Assembly: GCA_011009095.1 (NCBI GenBank)
Contig: VTPC01000842.1
Span: forward strand, 229,443-293,442
Direction of reading: 5' to 3'
Source: Ignelater luminosus
Lineage: Eukaryota > Arthropoda > Insecta > Coleoptera > Elateridae
Length of the DNA stretch: 64,000 bases
Below the pieces are notes generated by a model. The model did not search any database. It was not told the DNA's origin and saw only the letters and a program-made list of their open reading frames with translations. Made by a program: the position numbers and the translations under genes. Positions 47,051 to 60,041 of the stretch are shown piece after piece; the first letter of the stretch is position 1, and every line of letters starts with the position of its first letter.

Positions 47051-47174
47051 GTCGGGGGTATAAGCGGGTATACCTTGTATAACAATGAAAATAAAACTTA
47101 AAAAGCGTATACGAACGTGTACTCGAGATTTCATCTATGAAAGGATTATTTCGAACAAAAAATTAGCGCAAAAC

Positions 47175-47531
47175 GTTGCCAGAGCTAGCAATAAATCTCC
47201 AACTCTGAAGATTTACAATATTTGTGACTGTTTCTGATGACGTGTTTCAACAGTTCAATGCACGTCACGATCCAAATCGTTACCACTGCGATTCTTACTT
47301 TTGTGAGATAAATAAAGATTTGAAGTTGGCAGCATTATTGATTACACAGTTTTAAAAATAATTAATCGAATTGTTCAAACTCGCAGCTATTAAAGTGAAA
47401 ACCCGATCGTTGCAATACCTATTGGTAATTACACAACGAATACAAAAGTGAACGATATTAAAATCAAACCACAAGAATACAGAAAGTTGTAAAATCGTCA
47501 GATCTAAAGATTTATTGCCAACTCTGGCAAC
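47175..47531. mobile_element. Small inverted-repeat element (357 bp)
   Basis: The left end GTTGCCAGAGCTAGCAATAA (continuing ATCTCCAACTCTGAAG) is the approximate reverse complement of 47487-47531, which ends ATTTATTGCCAACTCTGGCA. The arms are about 45 bp with a few mismatches. The 75-codon minus frame across the right arm has no signature. Target duplication is unclear. Confidence 0.6.
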
Positions 47532-47924
47532 AGTGTTGTTTAAATTTAAAGCCATCTGTTGCTTTTTGGATTTTGCCAATAGCGCTTTTTAAAAGTCAGA
47601 TCTAAACAATAAGAATCTAGCCAAAATCACATTGAGAATTATCCCGTTTTTATTGGCGACCATAGTCGGCTCAAAGCGTGTCAATGCCCTTAAGCAAAAA
47701 TGGGGAGGGGTCCCCTCGTGTTCCAAACCAAACATGCGAGCCTCTCTTGGGGTTTCAAAAACGACATTGCGGAGGATCCTAAAAAGTTTGCTTTGCTGTT
47801 ATTAGAAATTCAAGACAAAATCATTCATTTCCCTAACTCTGGGACTTTTTCTCTATTAAACCTTCGTTTCTGACTTTTCCAAGTTTTCCCTGAAATAGTA
47901 GAGATGAATTTTACAATTCAAATA

Positions 47925-48465
47925 CACACTGCGGCTGGAGTTCCGTATATCCGCCTATCATGGATCAGGCATTTGGGGTACGGGGGTACTTAGTCTAGGT
48001 GCCGGAAAAGCCCCGTTCAAAAGTTATGGGCATTTTGGTAAAGCACCGGTTCCACCACTTCCGTATCTCCCGCCTACCGCGGATAAGGTTAATGGAGCTG
48101 TAATATTGTCAGGCTTGTCGAGAGAGTCAAGAGGGTACTTATGTAGTCTAGGTGCCGGATAAGCCCCGTTCGAAAGATATAAGCATTTAGGTTAGAGGTT
48201 AGGTTAGAAGTTAGGTTAGAGGTTAGGTTAGATGTTAGGTTAAAGGTTAGATTAGATGTTAGGTTAGATGTTATGTTAGAGGTTAGGTTAAAGGTTAGAT
48301 TAAATGTTAGGTTAGCTCATAGAACTGCATGTTAAATTTTCGTGGCACCTCCGGCACCTAGACTCAGTATCCCCGTGACCCTCTCGACGAAGCTGACAAT
48401 ACCCATCTCAATTGACCTAATCCGTGGTAGGCGGGTATACGGAAGTCGTACCCACACTGCTGCAT
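47925..48465. mobile_element. Fold-back element with telomere-like minisatellite core
   Basis: The left arm (about 48057-48160) and right arm (48341-48447) are inverted copies. They share TTCCGTATCTCCCGCC, GGATAAGGTTAATGG, TATTGTCAGGCTTGTCGAGA and AGTCTAGGTGCCGG. A second, shortened direct copy of the left arm lies at 47932-48040. The outermost parts, ACACACTGCGG on the left and CCACACTGCTG on the right, are also similar when reversed. The core at 48189-48320 is a 12-bp minisatellite. No gene is present. Confidence 0.75.
48189..48320 (+). repeat. TTAGG-like 12-bp minisatellite
   Basis: About eleven units of consensus AGGTTAGANGTT follow one another without gaps; the variants include AGGTTAAAGGTT, AGATTAGATGTT and ATGTTAGAGGTT. 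Each unit contains the insect telomere pentamer TTAGG across its junction (GTTAGGTTAG). The array sits exactly between the inverted arms of the fold-back element, so it looks like part of that element rather than a true interstitial telomere. Confidence 0.85.
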
Positions 48466-49009
48466 CTCTTAGTCTGGCTCAACTCGATTGATTTTATATC
48501 GCTATCTGTAATGAGTTTCAAACAGTGACGGCTGCTATAAAGTGAGAAATGGGGCAGTGTTTTTCAAAATACCAAAACAAAAAAAAAACGAACAAAAAAA
48601 GTCGAATGGAAGGTAAAGCAGGGTCCAAGTTCCATTAATGATCGTTCCGAGTAGTAATTTTCAACTTCGGAAGGTGACAATTGCGTCTTACGTCGAGTTT
48701 CCTTTAAGTTGCATCGAAGTATAATACTGACCAACACGACGAATCAAGTTTTGTCGAATGAAACTCGACTCTAGAATCAAAGGTAGTACTGACCGACAAA
48801 TTCAGCACAGTTTTAAGTCCGCACAAATCCAAGCCAGCTATAATTTCTTTTACAGACATTATTATTATTATTATTTTCATTTAAATGATCAATCGCTGAT
48901 AATTAAAGAATATAAGGTCTCCAATAAGTCATATTACTATTTACTGGTGTTGTAAATTTATAGGAATTCGCATTCGTTTAGGTAGTTTATTCGTTAATGG
49001 AGTCCCGCA
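48466..49009. other. No supported gene; ATT microsatellite
   Basis: A short (ATT)n tract lies at 48858-48876. Nothing else identifiable. Confidence 0.45.
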
Positions 49010-50260
49010 AGGTTTCGTTTAAGAGCCAATATTATTGACATAGAGACGGAGCGGGCGCTAGAATATTTGACGCCTATGGCACAATTTCTTAAGGCGCCTT
49101 GGTGTGGTAAACAAATTTCAGTTTCAGTTATCTTATTCGCCACTGTGCAGCGCCTACTCACCGTGGTGCCTACGGCAAGTTGCGATTGTTTTAGATAACC
49201 CGTGACAATACGCCGAAAAGTACTATCACGGCAAAAAAGACCGGGGCACCACACAGGCTTTAAAGTTACCCCTTGTAAATCTGTCTTTCAGTTTAAGTAA
49301 AACTATTATGTAAGCAAGTACCTTATTAATTGAACTGACAAATCCACCTTAAAGCCTGATGCAGAAGAAAGAAATTTTATTAGAACCGACGTATCATCAA
49401 ACAAGTGTGCCCCGGTTTTTTTTGCCGCGATAGTACGTCTAGAATTTACAAACTTGCAAAGTTGCAAAATGTTATTAAATACCTGAAAGGTATGGAAAAT
49501 GGTGGGAATTCTGGTGGGAAATGTACTCTAAACACTCGAAGACACCAAAATAACGAACAGGTTATTAGTTCTTAAGTACGAGACACGTTATGCCTTTCGA
49601 AGTCTAAAAGAATCTTTAGTTAGCCTATTGCGCTACGCTGATTGTACAAAAAAGGTATGAAATACGAGTTTTCATAATGTTATTAAATATCTGGAAGTTC
49701 TGAAAAGAAAAACGTTAGAAATCTACTCAAAACACTAATATTCTTGGTTCTAAAGTATAAACTACGTCATGTCATTCGAAATCTACAAGAATATTTAGGT
49801 AGCCCGTTACATCTAGAATGTAACAAGAATGTTAAGTTGCAAAGCGAATTTATGAAGTTACTGATAGAGGGTTTTCATAATGTTATTAAATGTCTGGACA
49901 TTCCATAAAGAAAACCCGGAGAATTCAGAAAAACCGTTGAGAATCTAGTTTTAACAATCGAAGACACACAACGACCTACAGATGTTGGTTTTCCTTTTGA
50001 TAATTTTATTACATGTCTAAATATTCAGGGAAGAACGCCGAGTTCTGGGAAAAACGCTGAGAATTTACTTTAAACACTCGTAGATACTAAACAACCAACA
50101 GATTATTATTAGGTGAAAATTGCGAATTACCATTCGAGACATATTTGGTGCCCGGACATGGTAGAATCTCTGAAGGCACTTTTGTGGGGTGCATAGTGCG
50201 TTTTTACCATCAGTTTCAGATCATTCTTCACTGTGCAGCGCCTAGTCAAGTTCCCTCACA
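49010..50260 (+). repeat. Dispersed repeat family R, about four units with leaders
   Basis: A leader with GGGCGCTAGAATATTTGACG, CCACTGTGCAGCGCCTA and GTGCCTACGGCAAGTTGC (49040-49190) recurs in part at 50140-50250. Between them lie repeated units with TTTTCATAATGTTATTAAAT, CTGAGAATTTACTTTAAACA, ACCAACAGATTATTATTAG and AATCTTTAG. Unit length is about 180-200 bp. A small MITE at 49220-49436 interrupts it. Confidence 0.72.
49220..49436. mobile_element. Small MITE (217 bp)
   Basis: The left end GTACTATCACGGCAAAAAAG, continuing ACCGGGGCAC, matches the reversed right end GTACTATCGCGGCAAAAAAA, continuing ACCGGGGCAC: 30 bp with two mismatches. The outermost GTAC is self-complementary, so the target duplication could be TA or GTAC. 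It interrupts a family R leader. Confidence 0.75.
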
Positions 50261-53200
50261 TCGAAATAAACTGATAATTTGTATAGGAAGACAATTTTAT
50301 GTACAAGAATGAAGACGTGTTCTACAAATCTCAAAACAGCATCAGAACAAAAAAAATCCAAATGAGCCCCGCACGACTTCCTCAACCCATTGCTTGTTAT
50401 CTACTTGTCATACAGAATCTCCCCTGATGTTAATTCTTCGCATATTAAAAGTGATAACGACAATGAATGTCACTATATATTTAATGAATAACCATGACAT
50501 ATGTAAACTCATCAGAGCTATTACCATTTTAGGTTCTTATCTTTGGGGCAAAGGAAGAAGAAAAAAAACTTACAGATTACATTTTTAATGTCCTAATAAT
50601 TTCTATGCGGCGCACAAGCCATGCCCACATATCAACTACCATGAAAGTGTTAAAGACCTTGTCTATCCAAATCGAGACGAAAATGATTTATACAAGATCG
50701 CAACTGATCAATGGCGCAATTATGGTAATCGCGCATTGAAATGAACTTGAAAAATCCGATCCACTAAGCCGATAATTTGCCGATTTTACGAGATCAACAA
50801 CATCCTTAACATATTAGTAGGTGGGTGGTGGTAGAAATCCCTGGAGGCTGACACAACATTAAGATAGGCATAAAACGGAAAAAATGTCACATCATTATCG
50901 TTAATTGCGATCGTGTGCTCTTCATAAGAGAAATATTTAAAAAGGTTCCATTTGAATGTGAATCACACACACGCATACTATCATCTCTTTTATGAAGTAA
51001 TACAATGACTTCTTTTTGTTTTCTTTTTTCCCTCTGTTCTCGGTTTTCTCATCATCATCATCAAGAGGGCTTTGTGTTGTACAAATGAAAACAATACTGC
51101 TGCAATTCGAGTGCCCACAAAAAACAGTAAGGTTCAACGCATGAACAATTAATACATCCTTGATGTATGCAGGAGTGACAGACATATGCTAATTGTTTTT
51201 TGTTTGTAAAAAGTGTTGACAGAAACACTTGACGGGTGTGGAGTAAAAAAACTTTACTGTTAAGTAGAGCTACGTCAGAATGTTCAGAGAGAAAAAAAAA
51301 CATGTTATAGATTTTTATCATTTAAACTGCACATGGTGTTGAATAAATGACAACTTTCAAGGAATAATGTCAAGAATCAAAATCGATTACATAACCTCAA
51401 TTATAATAGATGAACATTTAATTTAAGTCTTAAAAACGACTTATTTATGCTAAACAACCTCAATTATATCAAATTGACAACCATTTAGAAATTTTTAAAT
51501 TTGCTATATGGTAAGTGTAAACATAACTAATTTGGGATAACACCATAATTCTTATGTGGCATTTTATTGTTACTAATTAAAGCGCAAAATCAAATAATAA
51601 ATTATAACATATTAACAAATTACAAGGGAATTAATCTTCGTTATGAATGACGAAAAGGTATTTATAGATTAGGTAACATACTTATTATAAAATAAAAAGA
51701 TTTTAAATGACTCACAGACTGATGTCAAAGTTGCGCAGCATTAAGAGCTATTCAAGAACCAATGACTAAACGCGTCTAGCCCATCCTTGATTTTTTTTAT
51801 TTTGGATTTTAACTTAATTAACAAAAAACATACAAATAAAACAAAACATCTTAATCCTCTTTTCAATAAACAGCAATAAATATCTTCTTACTCTATCACG
51901 ACTGCTAAGTCAAAGATCGATCGGTCCAGTTATTATTTCCAGGGTGTGGTATGTGTGCGAACTGACATTTGGATTATTTTAGGAAATTGACAGCATAATC
52001 GAAATTCGCACGTGTTAATGTCATCATGTCGTTTACCTTTCGAGGATGATCCGTTTATTCAACGCGAAATTAATTCCTGTTTTGACGCATCTCTTCATTG
52101 CGTAAATGAGGTAATCCGATCAAAATAATTTTTAAATTAATAACGTTAGATTATGATTAATTTCAAGAAATCCTCCCAGATGCAAGTAAAGTAAAGTAGT
52201 AACACATACACAAACATTACATACTTGCATATATTTCCAACATTCGTTTCGAAATCGTAAGAAATCAGTGCAAAATTAGTCAATAAATCTTTCAATATGA
52301 CCTTTTATAGGAAGTCATGCAGCCAGCAAGCAATACGGGTATGGCATTTAAGTACAGAAACTATTTTATTGTATGAATGCACACAACTTTTGTTGTGTGT
52401 GTGGTCTTTTCTATCTAGTGCACACAACAGGATAAACGGTGATATTGTATAAAAGGATGTTACGATACCGCAAAAATCTCGAACCTAAATAAACGTTCCT
52501 TTCTATGGTGTATAATATGTGGAAACGGTTCACACGCCTCATAAAATCCTCTAATTGCTCAAGTATAAGCGAAAGTTGTAAGATATTAGATGTGTAACCC
52601 GCTCATAATGTATTTTAATACGCCCATATGCAGCAAAACTCAGAGACGTTATTTTAACACGCAACAAAGCGTTTAATAAATATTTTTATGAAGTCCCACA
52701 AGGAATTAAACCGGGTCCTCTATTATTAAACATTTCTTGTCGGTTCACGTAATATTTTTATTTCACACGTTTAACTTCCACTTAAATGCGCTAACCGTAA
52801 TGAATGGAATGATCCACGTAATAAAAGAAAACAATTAGTTGCGTTGCCCACAACATAGATTCTATGCTTAAGTTACGTATTACATTAAATTCACGTCATA
52901 AATTAATTTAACTATGTGTAACTAAATAAATTATGATGAGAATTGTTTTTATAATATTTAAACCCATGGTGATTATATGTAATGCACCTAAGGTATTACA
53001 TCCTTCAAGAATAATCTTCCAATTGCGAAATTTGTTTGGATTTGAAAAACTAATTCTTGTTTGTTGCGTTTCTAAACTGATGTATTTATTACATAATTAT
53101 TGCACCGAGACGATAAAAAAAATTAATCCAATATATTGAAAGCTCAAATCCTCTACACATCGTTGCAACGCCATAAAAAATATCGATGTCATTTGATTTT

Positions 53201-54350
53201 ATAATTTTTATAGTTCGTTGAAAGTAACGGCTGCTAACATTTTATTGTAGGAGGGCAACATTATAAAGAACTCTAGGAGCTTTTAAACGATTTATTTTAT
53301 TCAAATTATATTTTTTCTTAAAAAGAAGCTTACGGTAAAAATAGTTCTCCTTCAGAACATTCGAAAGAACATAAAAGATACGTCTTTTCCCGTCTTAGCT
53401 TCATCTCTTGTGGTTCCGAAATGAATAATAACTGTACAAGGTTTCTGTACTGTTTAATAAGAGTTCGTCTGGACAAAATTCCAAAAAAAAGCCTATACGT
53501 ATATATTGCTGTGGTATTTGGAAACTATTATTTTTAGTGAGTTTTTTTTGCAATTTGTGGTGTTTTAAATAAAATTAATTCTTTATCAGCAATAGGGAGC
53601 AGATTGTGTTAAATTTTAGATTTTTCTTGGATAACTTTTGTTACCAAAATCAGCGAGAATTGGATTAACCGTTTCTTGTTAACAAATCAACTAGTAGACC
53701 ATTTACACACCTTAGTTCAAGGAATCTCAAAATTCTAATAACAAGCAAAACAAATGAAATTTAATCTTTTTTGAGTTTAACAAATACAATAGAATTTTTC
53801 CTTTTGGTCATCACAACACCGCAATATATATATATATATATATATATATACACGCATATCAAAATTCTTGCTTGCGTGACAAAATATAGATTGAAGACTA
53901 AAACAGAATCAAACATGTACGTATATATACACTTTTGGCCTTTTCAACACTTCTTTAGTCTAAATACATTTTGTCGAAAGCAATACGAAGAACATCACCT
54001 ACCATCAGTCTATCAACGACAGAATTATCCTCCATCCAACATTTCTCAAATTTCTCCTTCCTCTAAAGATTGGAAAAAATGCACTTACATTATGTAGAAA
54101 GAAAGTTACCATATTCGAGATCGAGAGCGGAAACCCAAACGCTCAACTGCACGAAATTTCATCGGTGTGAGAGAGTTTACTTCTCAAATAAGCGTGGATT
54201 CAATTGTCAGGTGAAACAGACAAGAAATAAAATCTCAAGAGTTGCGTTCAGGATCTAGATGTTTAGGACGCAAATATATGCTGAAATTAATTATCGTTAG
54301 TTAGAAAAACGACATTTGGTCTGTTTAAAAGATTTCGCAATATGCAGGTT
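50261..54350. other. No supported gene; TA microsatellite
   Basis: AT-rich. A (TA)n tract lies at 53824-53850. A small hairpin GCACACAACTTTTGTTGTGT occurs near 52379. Frames up to 108 codons (53771-54097) cross the microsatellite and show no domain. Confidence 0.4.
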
Positions 54351-55170
54351 AAATGTCTGCACACACAACATGCAATTACTCCAACTCTCTCACTTCTTAT
54401 GGTAAGTGTGCTGATGATTCTCTAGGAAACCATGTTGAAGAATGCCCAAAAGACTGCACCAATAAACTTTCTTCAGCTGTTTAACTCTTCTGTCCATGGA
54501 TTCCCACATCACCAAATTGGATGTTTTGTAGAAAAACAATCTTACTAGACCCATAGTAGCATACATAAAAAACCGGACATGGCGGATTTTGCAGTACTTA
54601 TAACTTTTTCGATACAACAGTGTCAAATTGACAATTGGCAAAACAAATAATTGCATCACTCTTAAAATGGCTCTCCTTCAATTTACACTTTCACAAATCT
54701 CCACTCATTTAGTATATCCATTAGAGAATTCTGGAGTTAATATCCGCAGTTATCTATTCCAACCTCGTCTGATTTTCGGATAAATCGAAGTCAAGACTTA
54801 TAGCCCCTGGCCAAAAAAGCAACTATCATCGTTGTCTCCTGATAATTTTTTGACAATTCGGAGTTATCCTAACATGTTTTCTGTCGAGAAAATTTACGCC
54901 TATCTTTTAGATAGGCAACTGTCTGAATTAGCTTTGTACTGATTTAGACTGTTTACCCTGACTAAAACTGTAAACGTACTCTTTCGTGAGCAAAAAAGAT
55001 TTGTAAGGAAATTCCTGTACTGAAGTTTTTACTTAGAATCCCAAACCTAAACAAACTGCATCGGGCTGAATTTGCCTAGAACTGTGTAGAAAACACTTCT
55101 CTTTAGATAACTCCAAATAGACCTCGTACTTCTGGAGATGCAGACAAGTTCTCGTGCTGATATCTCTTTC
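54351..55170. other. No supported gene
   Basis: The 89-codon minus frame at 54390-54659 has no recognisable motif. The text has the feel of decayed repeat DNA but matches nothing else in the window. Confidence 0.35.
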
Positions 55171-55703
55171 TAGAACCCTGCACTGGCCGAAATTTCCAGG
55201 TCCGGCCCGTCCGACACGACTGGAGACAAACTTGACGCGGCCCCAAACAAAAACCAGTGGCTTCTTGATCGACCCGACAAGCCCAAGAGGCCCGACAGAG
55301 AAGCCCAAAGGGCGAGAAGTCCAAAAGGCCCGATGGCTTGAACGGCCCAAAATGCCCGACACGCCCTACCGGCCCGACAGATCCGTATTGCCCAATAAGT
55401 TCGAGAGATTCAGACAGCCCGAAGGGCCGAGAAGTCCAAAAAGCCCAACAGGCTCGACGGTCCGAGAGGCCCGAACGGCCCGAACAGCTCGACAGACCCG
55501 AGAAGCCCGAAGGGGAAAAAAGTCTAAAAGGTCCGAGTGGCCTAACAAGCCTGTATGGTCCGACAGGCTCTAACAGCCGGACAGACCCGATAAGATCGAA
55601 CGGCCCTAGAGGCTTGATTGATCGGCCGTAGGCTCGAAAAGCCCGATAAGTTTTTAAACAGAGCCCCGGCCAGACTAGAAAGCCTGCCCCGTGCAGGTCT
55701 CTA
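55171..55703 (+). mobile_element. GC-array hAT-like element, copy 2
   Basis: The ends are TAGAACCCTGCACTGGCC and, reversed, TAGAGACCTGCACGGGGC. The 8 bases outside are TCTCTTTC (55163-55170) and TATCTTTC (55704-55711), which match at 7 of 8 positions: a hAT-length target duplication. A head of about 85 bp (CCGAAATTTCCAGGTCCGG, ACTTGACGCGG) precedes an array of 9-10-bp words such as GGCCCGACAG and CCCGAGAAG. These are grouped in a looser 80-110-bp period marked by GGGCCGAGAAGTCCAAAA. Frames of 97-220 codons across it, with collagen-like Gly/Pro spacing, are artefacts of this period. Confidence 0.8.
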
Positions 55704-58700
55704 TATCTTTCTACCCATGCATGCCTAAAACCCCTTGTTAGGTGCTTAGAACATAAATTACCCAATTTATAGTAACTTCAACTGAGCATTTTGTTTTTAG
55801 ATTTTTCTAACTGGAAAGCCTCTATCGTGAATTATTAAAATATGCGTTTTATAATATATTATTAAACAACTGAAGCAGTAATCTTGTATAAACATAGAAA
55901 TATGCTATTGTATAACTGAAAAATTGTTTCAAAAATGTTATTAATTGGTAAGATTCCGGCTCAGTGGGTCCAAAAAAGAAAATGAACCTGATGATGGTTC
56001 AAAAAATTTGAAATATCAACGTCACAGAAAATTATTACCATAAGAAAAACGTAACTTAAGTTTTTTTTTCAGACACGAGTCTGCGATATCAAAGGATCGT
56101 ATGCGCCATTCTTAACAAGATTTCACTTTTGGCGCTGGCTAGTGTGAATTTACAGTTTGTGGAAAAAAGGCGTACCTTTTCATGTTTCAGTTAAGTCTAT
56201 ATGGTCGGTATGAACATACCCTCCCATTGCATAGCGCAGGCACAGGGTTACCCGATTTCAGATCGTGCATGTCGGGACAGGGTGTTGTAAATCCAAAAGG
56301 CAGTATTCGCAATTCAAATTAAGTGTTACACCTTACAAAAGTTGAAAGTATCTTTAATAATACTAGTTGACCTATAACGTATTTCTTGTTTTGTTTTTTA
56401 TTTTGGTTTTGTTTAGGTCTACTGTTTATACCCAAACATGTAGCTGTATTTTTCTGTTTATATTTTTGTACAAAAATAAATATTTAAAATTTTATGCTTT
56501 TTTTTCGTGACGCGATTCTGATTTCAAATTGTTTTTTGCTGTTTCCGAAAAGTAGAATTTTTTGTACATACGCCTCTTTCATATGACACCGGCGAATATG
56601 AAAACCAAATCAGATATTCAAATTTTTACTTTACTACAGCATTATTCATAGGATTGGGCAACTTGGGTAAACTGTAACTCTTCAAATAAGCGAAATTGTG
56701 CTGACAAAGTCACAACTGAACACCCTGAACGCAGAAACATGAAAATGCGGATTTTTACCGTTAAATCCACTTCTTCCTGATCAGGCACCTTTTTTAGTCC
56801 TGCCTATTGGATAATATAGCTCTGACTACAAGTGACCTAGTGAAGGTTTTTCGATACAGGTGACTTGGTAGAGGGCAAAACTCGACTACTACTGCATACC
56901 ACAGCAGGTCTCCAATTGTGAAAAACCACAAGTTGCCAGGTAGAAGACAAAATCTCGATAAAGTAATCAAAACAGTTTGATTTTAAGAAGATCAAGCGTG
57001 AAAGTACTTAAATCTCTCTACCGATCCTTAATAAATTTGGTCGGTCAATAACACTAAGAATTTATCCACTTTGATGATCATTAGAATTAACGTTTCTACT
57101 GATGCTGTGTTATAAGACTGTAATTCAAATTTTGATGGCCCTGCATCTAACTTCTCGAGACACCCCCGTATAAAATTATTATTAATATCATCACGTGCAG
57201 TATTTTTTCTAAATGATTTTGAAATTACAACTAAATTTGCTTATCCCTTTGTCGTGTACTCCTTATTTCTCAAAAACCTGTGTGGTCTCTATATGTATAT
57301 CCACATTAAATCCTTAATTTCATACCACAAATGAGAAAAGCAAATTTATGTTAATATCCATAAAAATAAATTTTTCGAAGGCCAAATGATTTAGAAGTTC
57401 CCATTTTAACAGTACTATTTAGAACACACATTATTATTATTATTATTATTTTATTATTATTATTATTTTACAAGCCCTCATTCTCTTCTACTAACCATAA
57501 TAAAAACCTTTTATCTTATAAATTATTATTGCTTTTTTTATTTTTATTAGTAGTCTTGTAGTATTATGTATATGTGTGTGTGTGTGTGTATGTGCACCGC
57601 TCTGTGGGTGGGTGGTGCTATTGACATAAAATAACTTGACAATAACTGTCACGTCTAAGGTTACTTTGTTGTCTAGGTGGTATTTTGTTACACGTTTTAT
57701 ATATTCACCATTCACTTAATTACGCATGGGGTATGTTGAAAATAATTTGTAAGGGCAATTTTGAATATATTTTTTCGAAAAATAACAAAATGAAATTTCT
57801 TAAAAAACAAAAACCAGACATTTAATTAAACATTTAAATTTTTTTAAATTTACATGATACCAAAAAAAACGCGAAATCTTCAAGTAACCCTACTGTGTGT
57901 ATCCTAATAATTAACAACGGAGGCGTTTCATAAGTTAACAACCTGCCAAAAAGTTAACGATTCTAACATTTTTATAATAAACACAAGCAACAACAACCTG
58001 TTTGGAGATATTTCATTCAAAAAGCTTTTGTGTGTCGTGTTTAATTTGTAGTTTCAATGTCCGCAGGACTCCCTTTTCGGGTACCGTTTGTATACCGTTT
58101 TCTCCTTTCGAAAACTAGAAGCAATAAAAATGCCCACTTAACATGTCAACTTTTCCCCAATTCACACACATTACGACACCATAATTAGTACAGTACATAT
58201 TTGAGACGTGCTTCAAATTTGGTTTGGTGAAGTAATTGGAAGAATGAAAGTGTTAGATAATGGAATTTTTTTTTGTTGTTGCTTAAAAGGGCTTCTTACG
58301 GCTATGATTGATTTTTTTGATCAGTCATTCGGGTGTTTGCACTTGAAAGAGTATCGGTCGAAACCAGGCTGACGCTTGTGATTTTTGCAAGAGATCAAGT
58401 AGCTGATCGAGTTTAGCCGAGAGCAATGTACTCTTTAAGAAGATTATCTTTTGCGATAAAGATTGCTTCAAAACTGTCAGCTTGTATCAACAAACATGAT
58501 TATGTCCATTAATCATCTAGAAAAATCTTTATCTCGTCCAATATTGAAATTCTTAACCATAAAGAGTGTTGAAGAATATGTTGTAAACAGACAAATTATA
58601 TCGCTTCGTTTAAAATTACATAATGGGCTGTCAAAGTTATTTAAGAGATCGAACAAATTCAAAAATGTCGCCGACTTATTTCCACATTATATGAATTCTA

Positions 58701-60039
58701 TGCGAGTAGCTTAAATACTTTAACGTCAGAACTTGCATTTTTCTGTTATAGTATAACATCTACTAATAGTTATACCTCTTATAAGAGTGATTCAGCAACG
58801 ACTCATAAAATTTTATTCACGTAGTATACTCTCTAATGGAGATTAGTGAAGTTATGTTCGTGACATATTCCCCTCTATGCTGTTATTTGAGAAATCGCAG
58901 TCGGGTAACATAAAACACAAAATTTCATCTAGAACATTCTGTTCAAAAAAGTTTAAATTTCAACTGATAAAAAAACATCTTCAAATCCGATCAGTCGCAA
59001 AAGTGGCGACGAGGATGGTATTTTCATTGTAAATAAGAAAAACTGAGAAAAAGAAAGAGCTATAAAATAGGCAGTACTACATCTAACTTAAAGAAAATGC
59101 AACAAATGATTATCTCGTTGAAACTTTTTTAAACATTTTTATTACAAAACAAAAGACCAGAGGTAGAAATAAAACAGAAGGAGAAGAAGAGAACTTATTA
59201 TTCTTCTTAAACAGGGAGATTTTTTAAAGTAAAATTTTCAAATTCGCCAGACACCACGAGACTTAACCACTCGGGTACAGATCTTCAAACGATTATTAAA
59301 TTGTGATATCCTCAAAAGTCGACAACACTGGCGGTTCTAGCTTCTTTATAAAGTATTCGTGGGATTTATTTAGTTATTTAACTGCAAAAAACTTTAATTT
59401 TAGTAATATGTCAGTTAGCGAACTCATTTACTTTTTATTACTGAACGTAATTTGGATCCAATTTATACGTGGTCATCCGATGGACGGACGTCCAAAAACG
59501 AACGTTCTGTAAATGTCTGGTTTCCGTTCAGGGGCGACACTTGTTTAGTTAGAGATCGTTTGCCTAGAAGAAGACTCAATATCTAATTGCAATACCTTTC
59601 AACGTGTTCTTTGTCGTCTGATCGGTAAAAATCTCTCGATTCAATGCACATTTCAGGCAGAAACATCGTTGAAAAGCAATTATACTGTAATGAAAGACAC
59701 CTGAGGGCCCGGCTTGCACAGTGCCATGTTGAATACCAATGTGAAACTGACAGATGTTATCAGTAGAAAGCTGTACAGTTTGGAGCACTTAAACGATTCT
59801 TAAAAAATAAACTGAACACCTCTTGCTACAAACAGAGCTGGGTACATTACTTATAAAAAGTTTTTTAATTTTCTAAAATGTACCTATTAGGGATTAGGAA
59901 TTTCCAATGCCTTCATATCTGGTAGAACAATAGATGTACAAATGTTTAAAAGTAAGTACCTATTTAAAGAAAATAGTCATAAATCAAACACTCGTACCTG
60001 TACGATATTTCTTTACTACGAAAGAGATCCCTTCAATTA
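55704..60039. other. No supported gene; TTA and GT microsatellites
   Basis: A (TTA)n tract lies at 57430-57470 and a (GT)8 tract at 57573-57588. An 83-codon frame at 58463-58714 has a plausible-looking composition but no motif. Nothing else could be assigned. Confidence 0.4.
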
Positions 60040-60041
60040 TA

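Noticed and set aside
47237..47260. Second CTGATGA word as a hammerhead core
   Set aside because: No GAAA follows at a compatible distance; the CTGATGA words near 54411 and 55990 fail in the same way.
48189..48320. True chromosome-end or fused-telomere sequence
   Set aside because: The units are a 12-bp variant, not pure TTAGG, are only about 130 bp in total, and sit exactly between inverted arms.
52378..52405. Short hairpin as a microRNA precursor
   Set aside because: The perfect part is too short and consists of a simple CA/TG-type repeat.
55103..55765. 220-codon minus frame with collagen-like Gly/Pro-rich sequence, and similar frames at 62153-62600
   Set aside because: All frames over these GC arrays look collagen-like because the DNA is a CCCGA-type tandem repeat. 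Open frames occur on both strands, and terminal repeats of a mobile element bound the block.
58463..58714. 83-codon frame as a host exon
   Set aside because: No identifiable family and no convincing splice sites around it.
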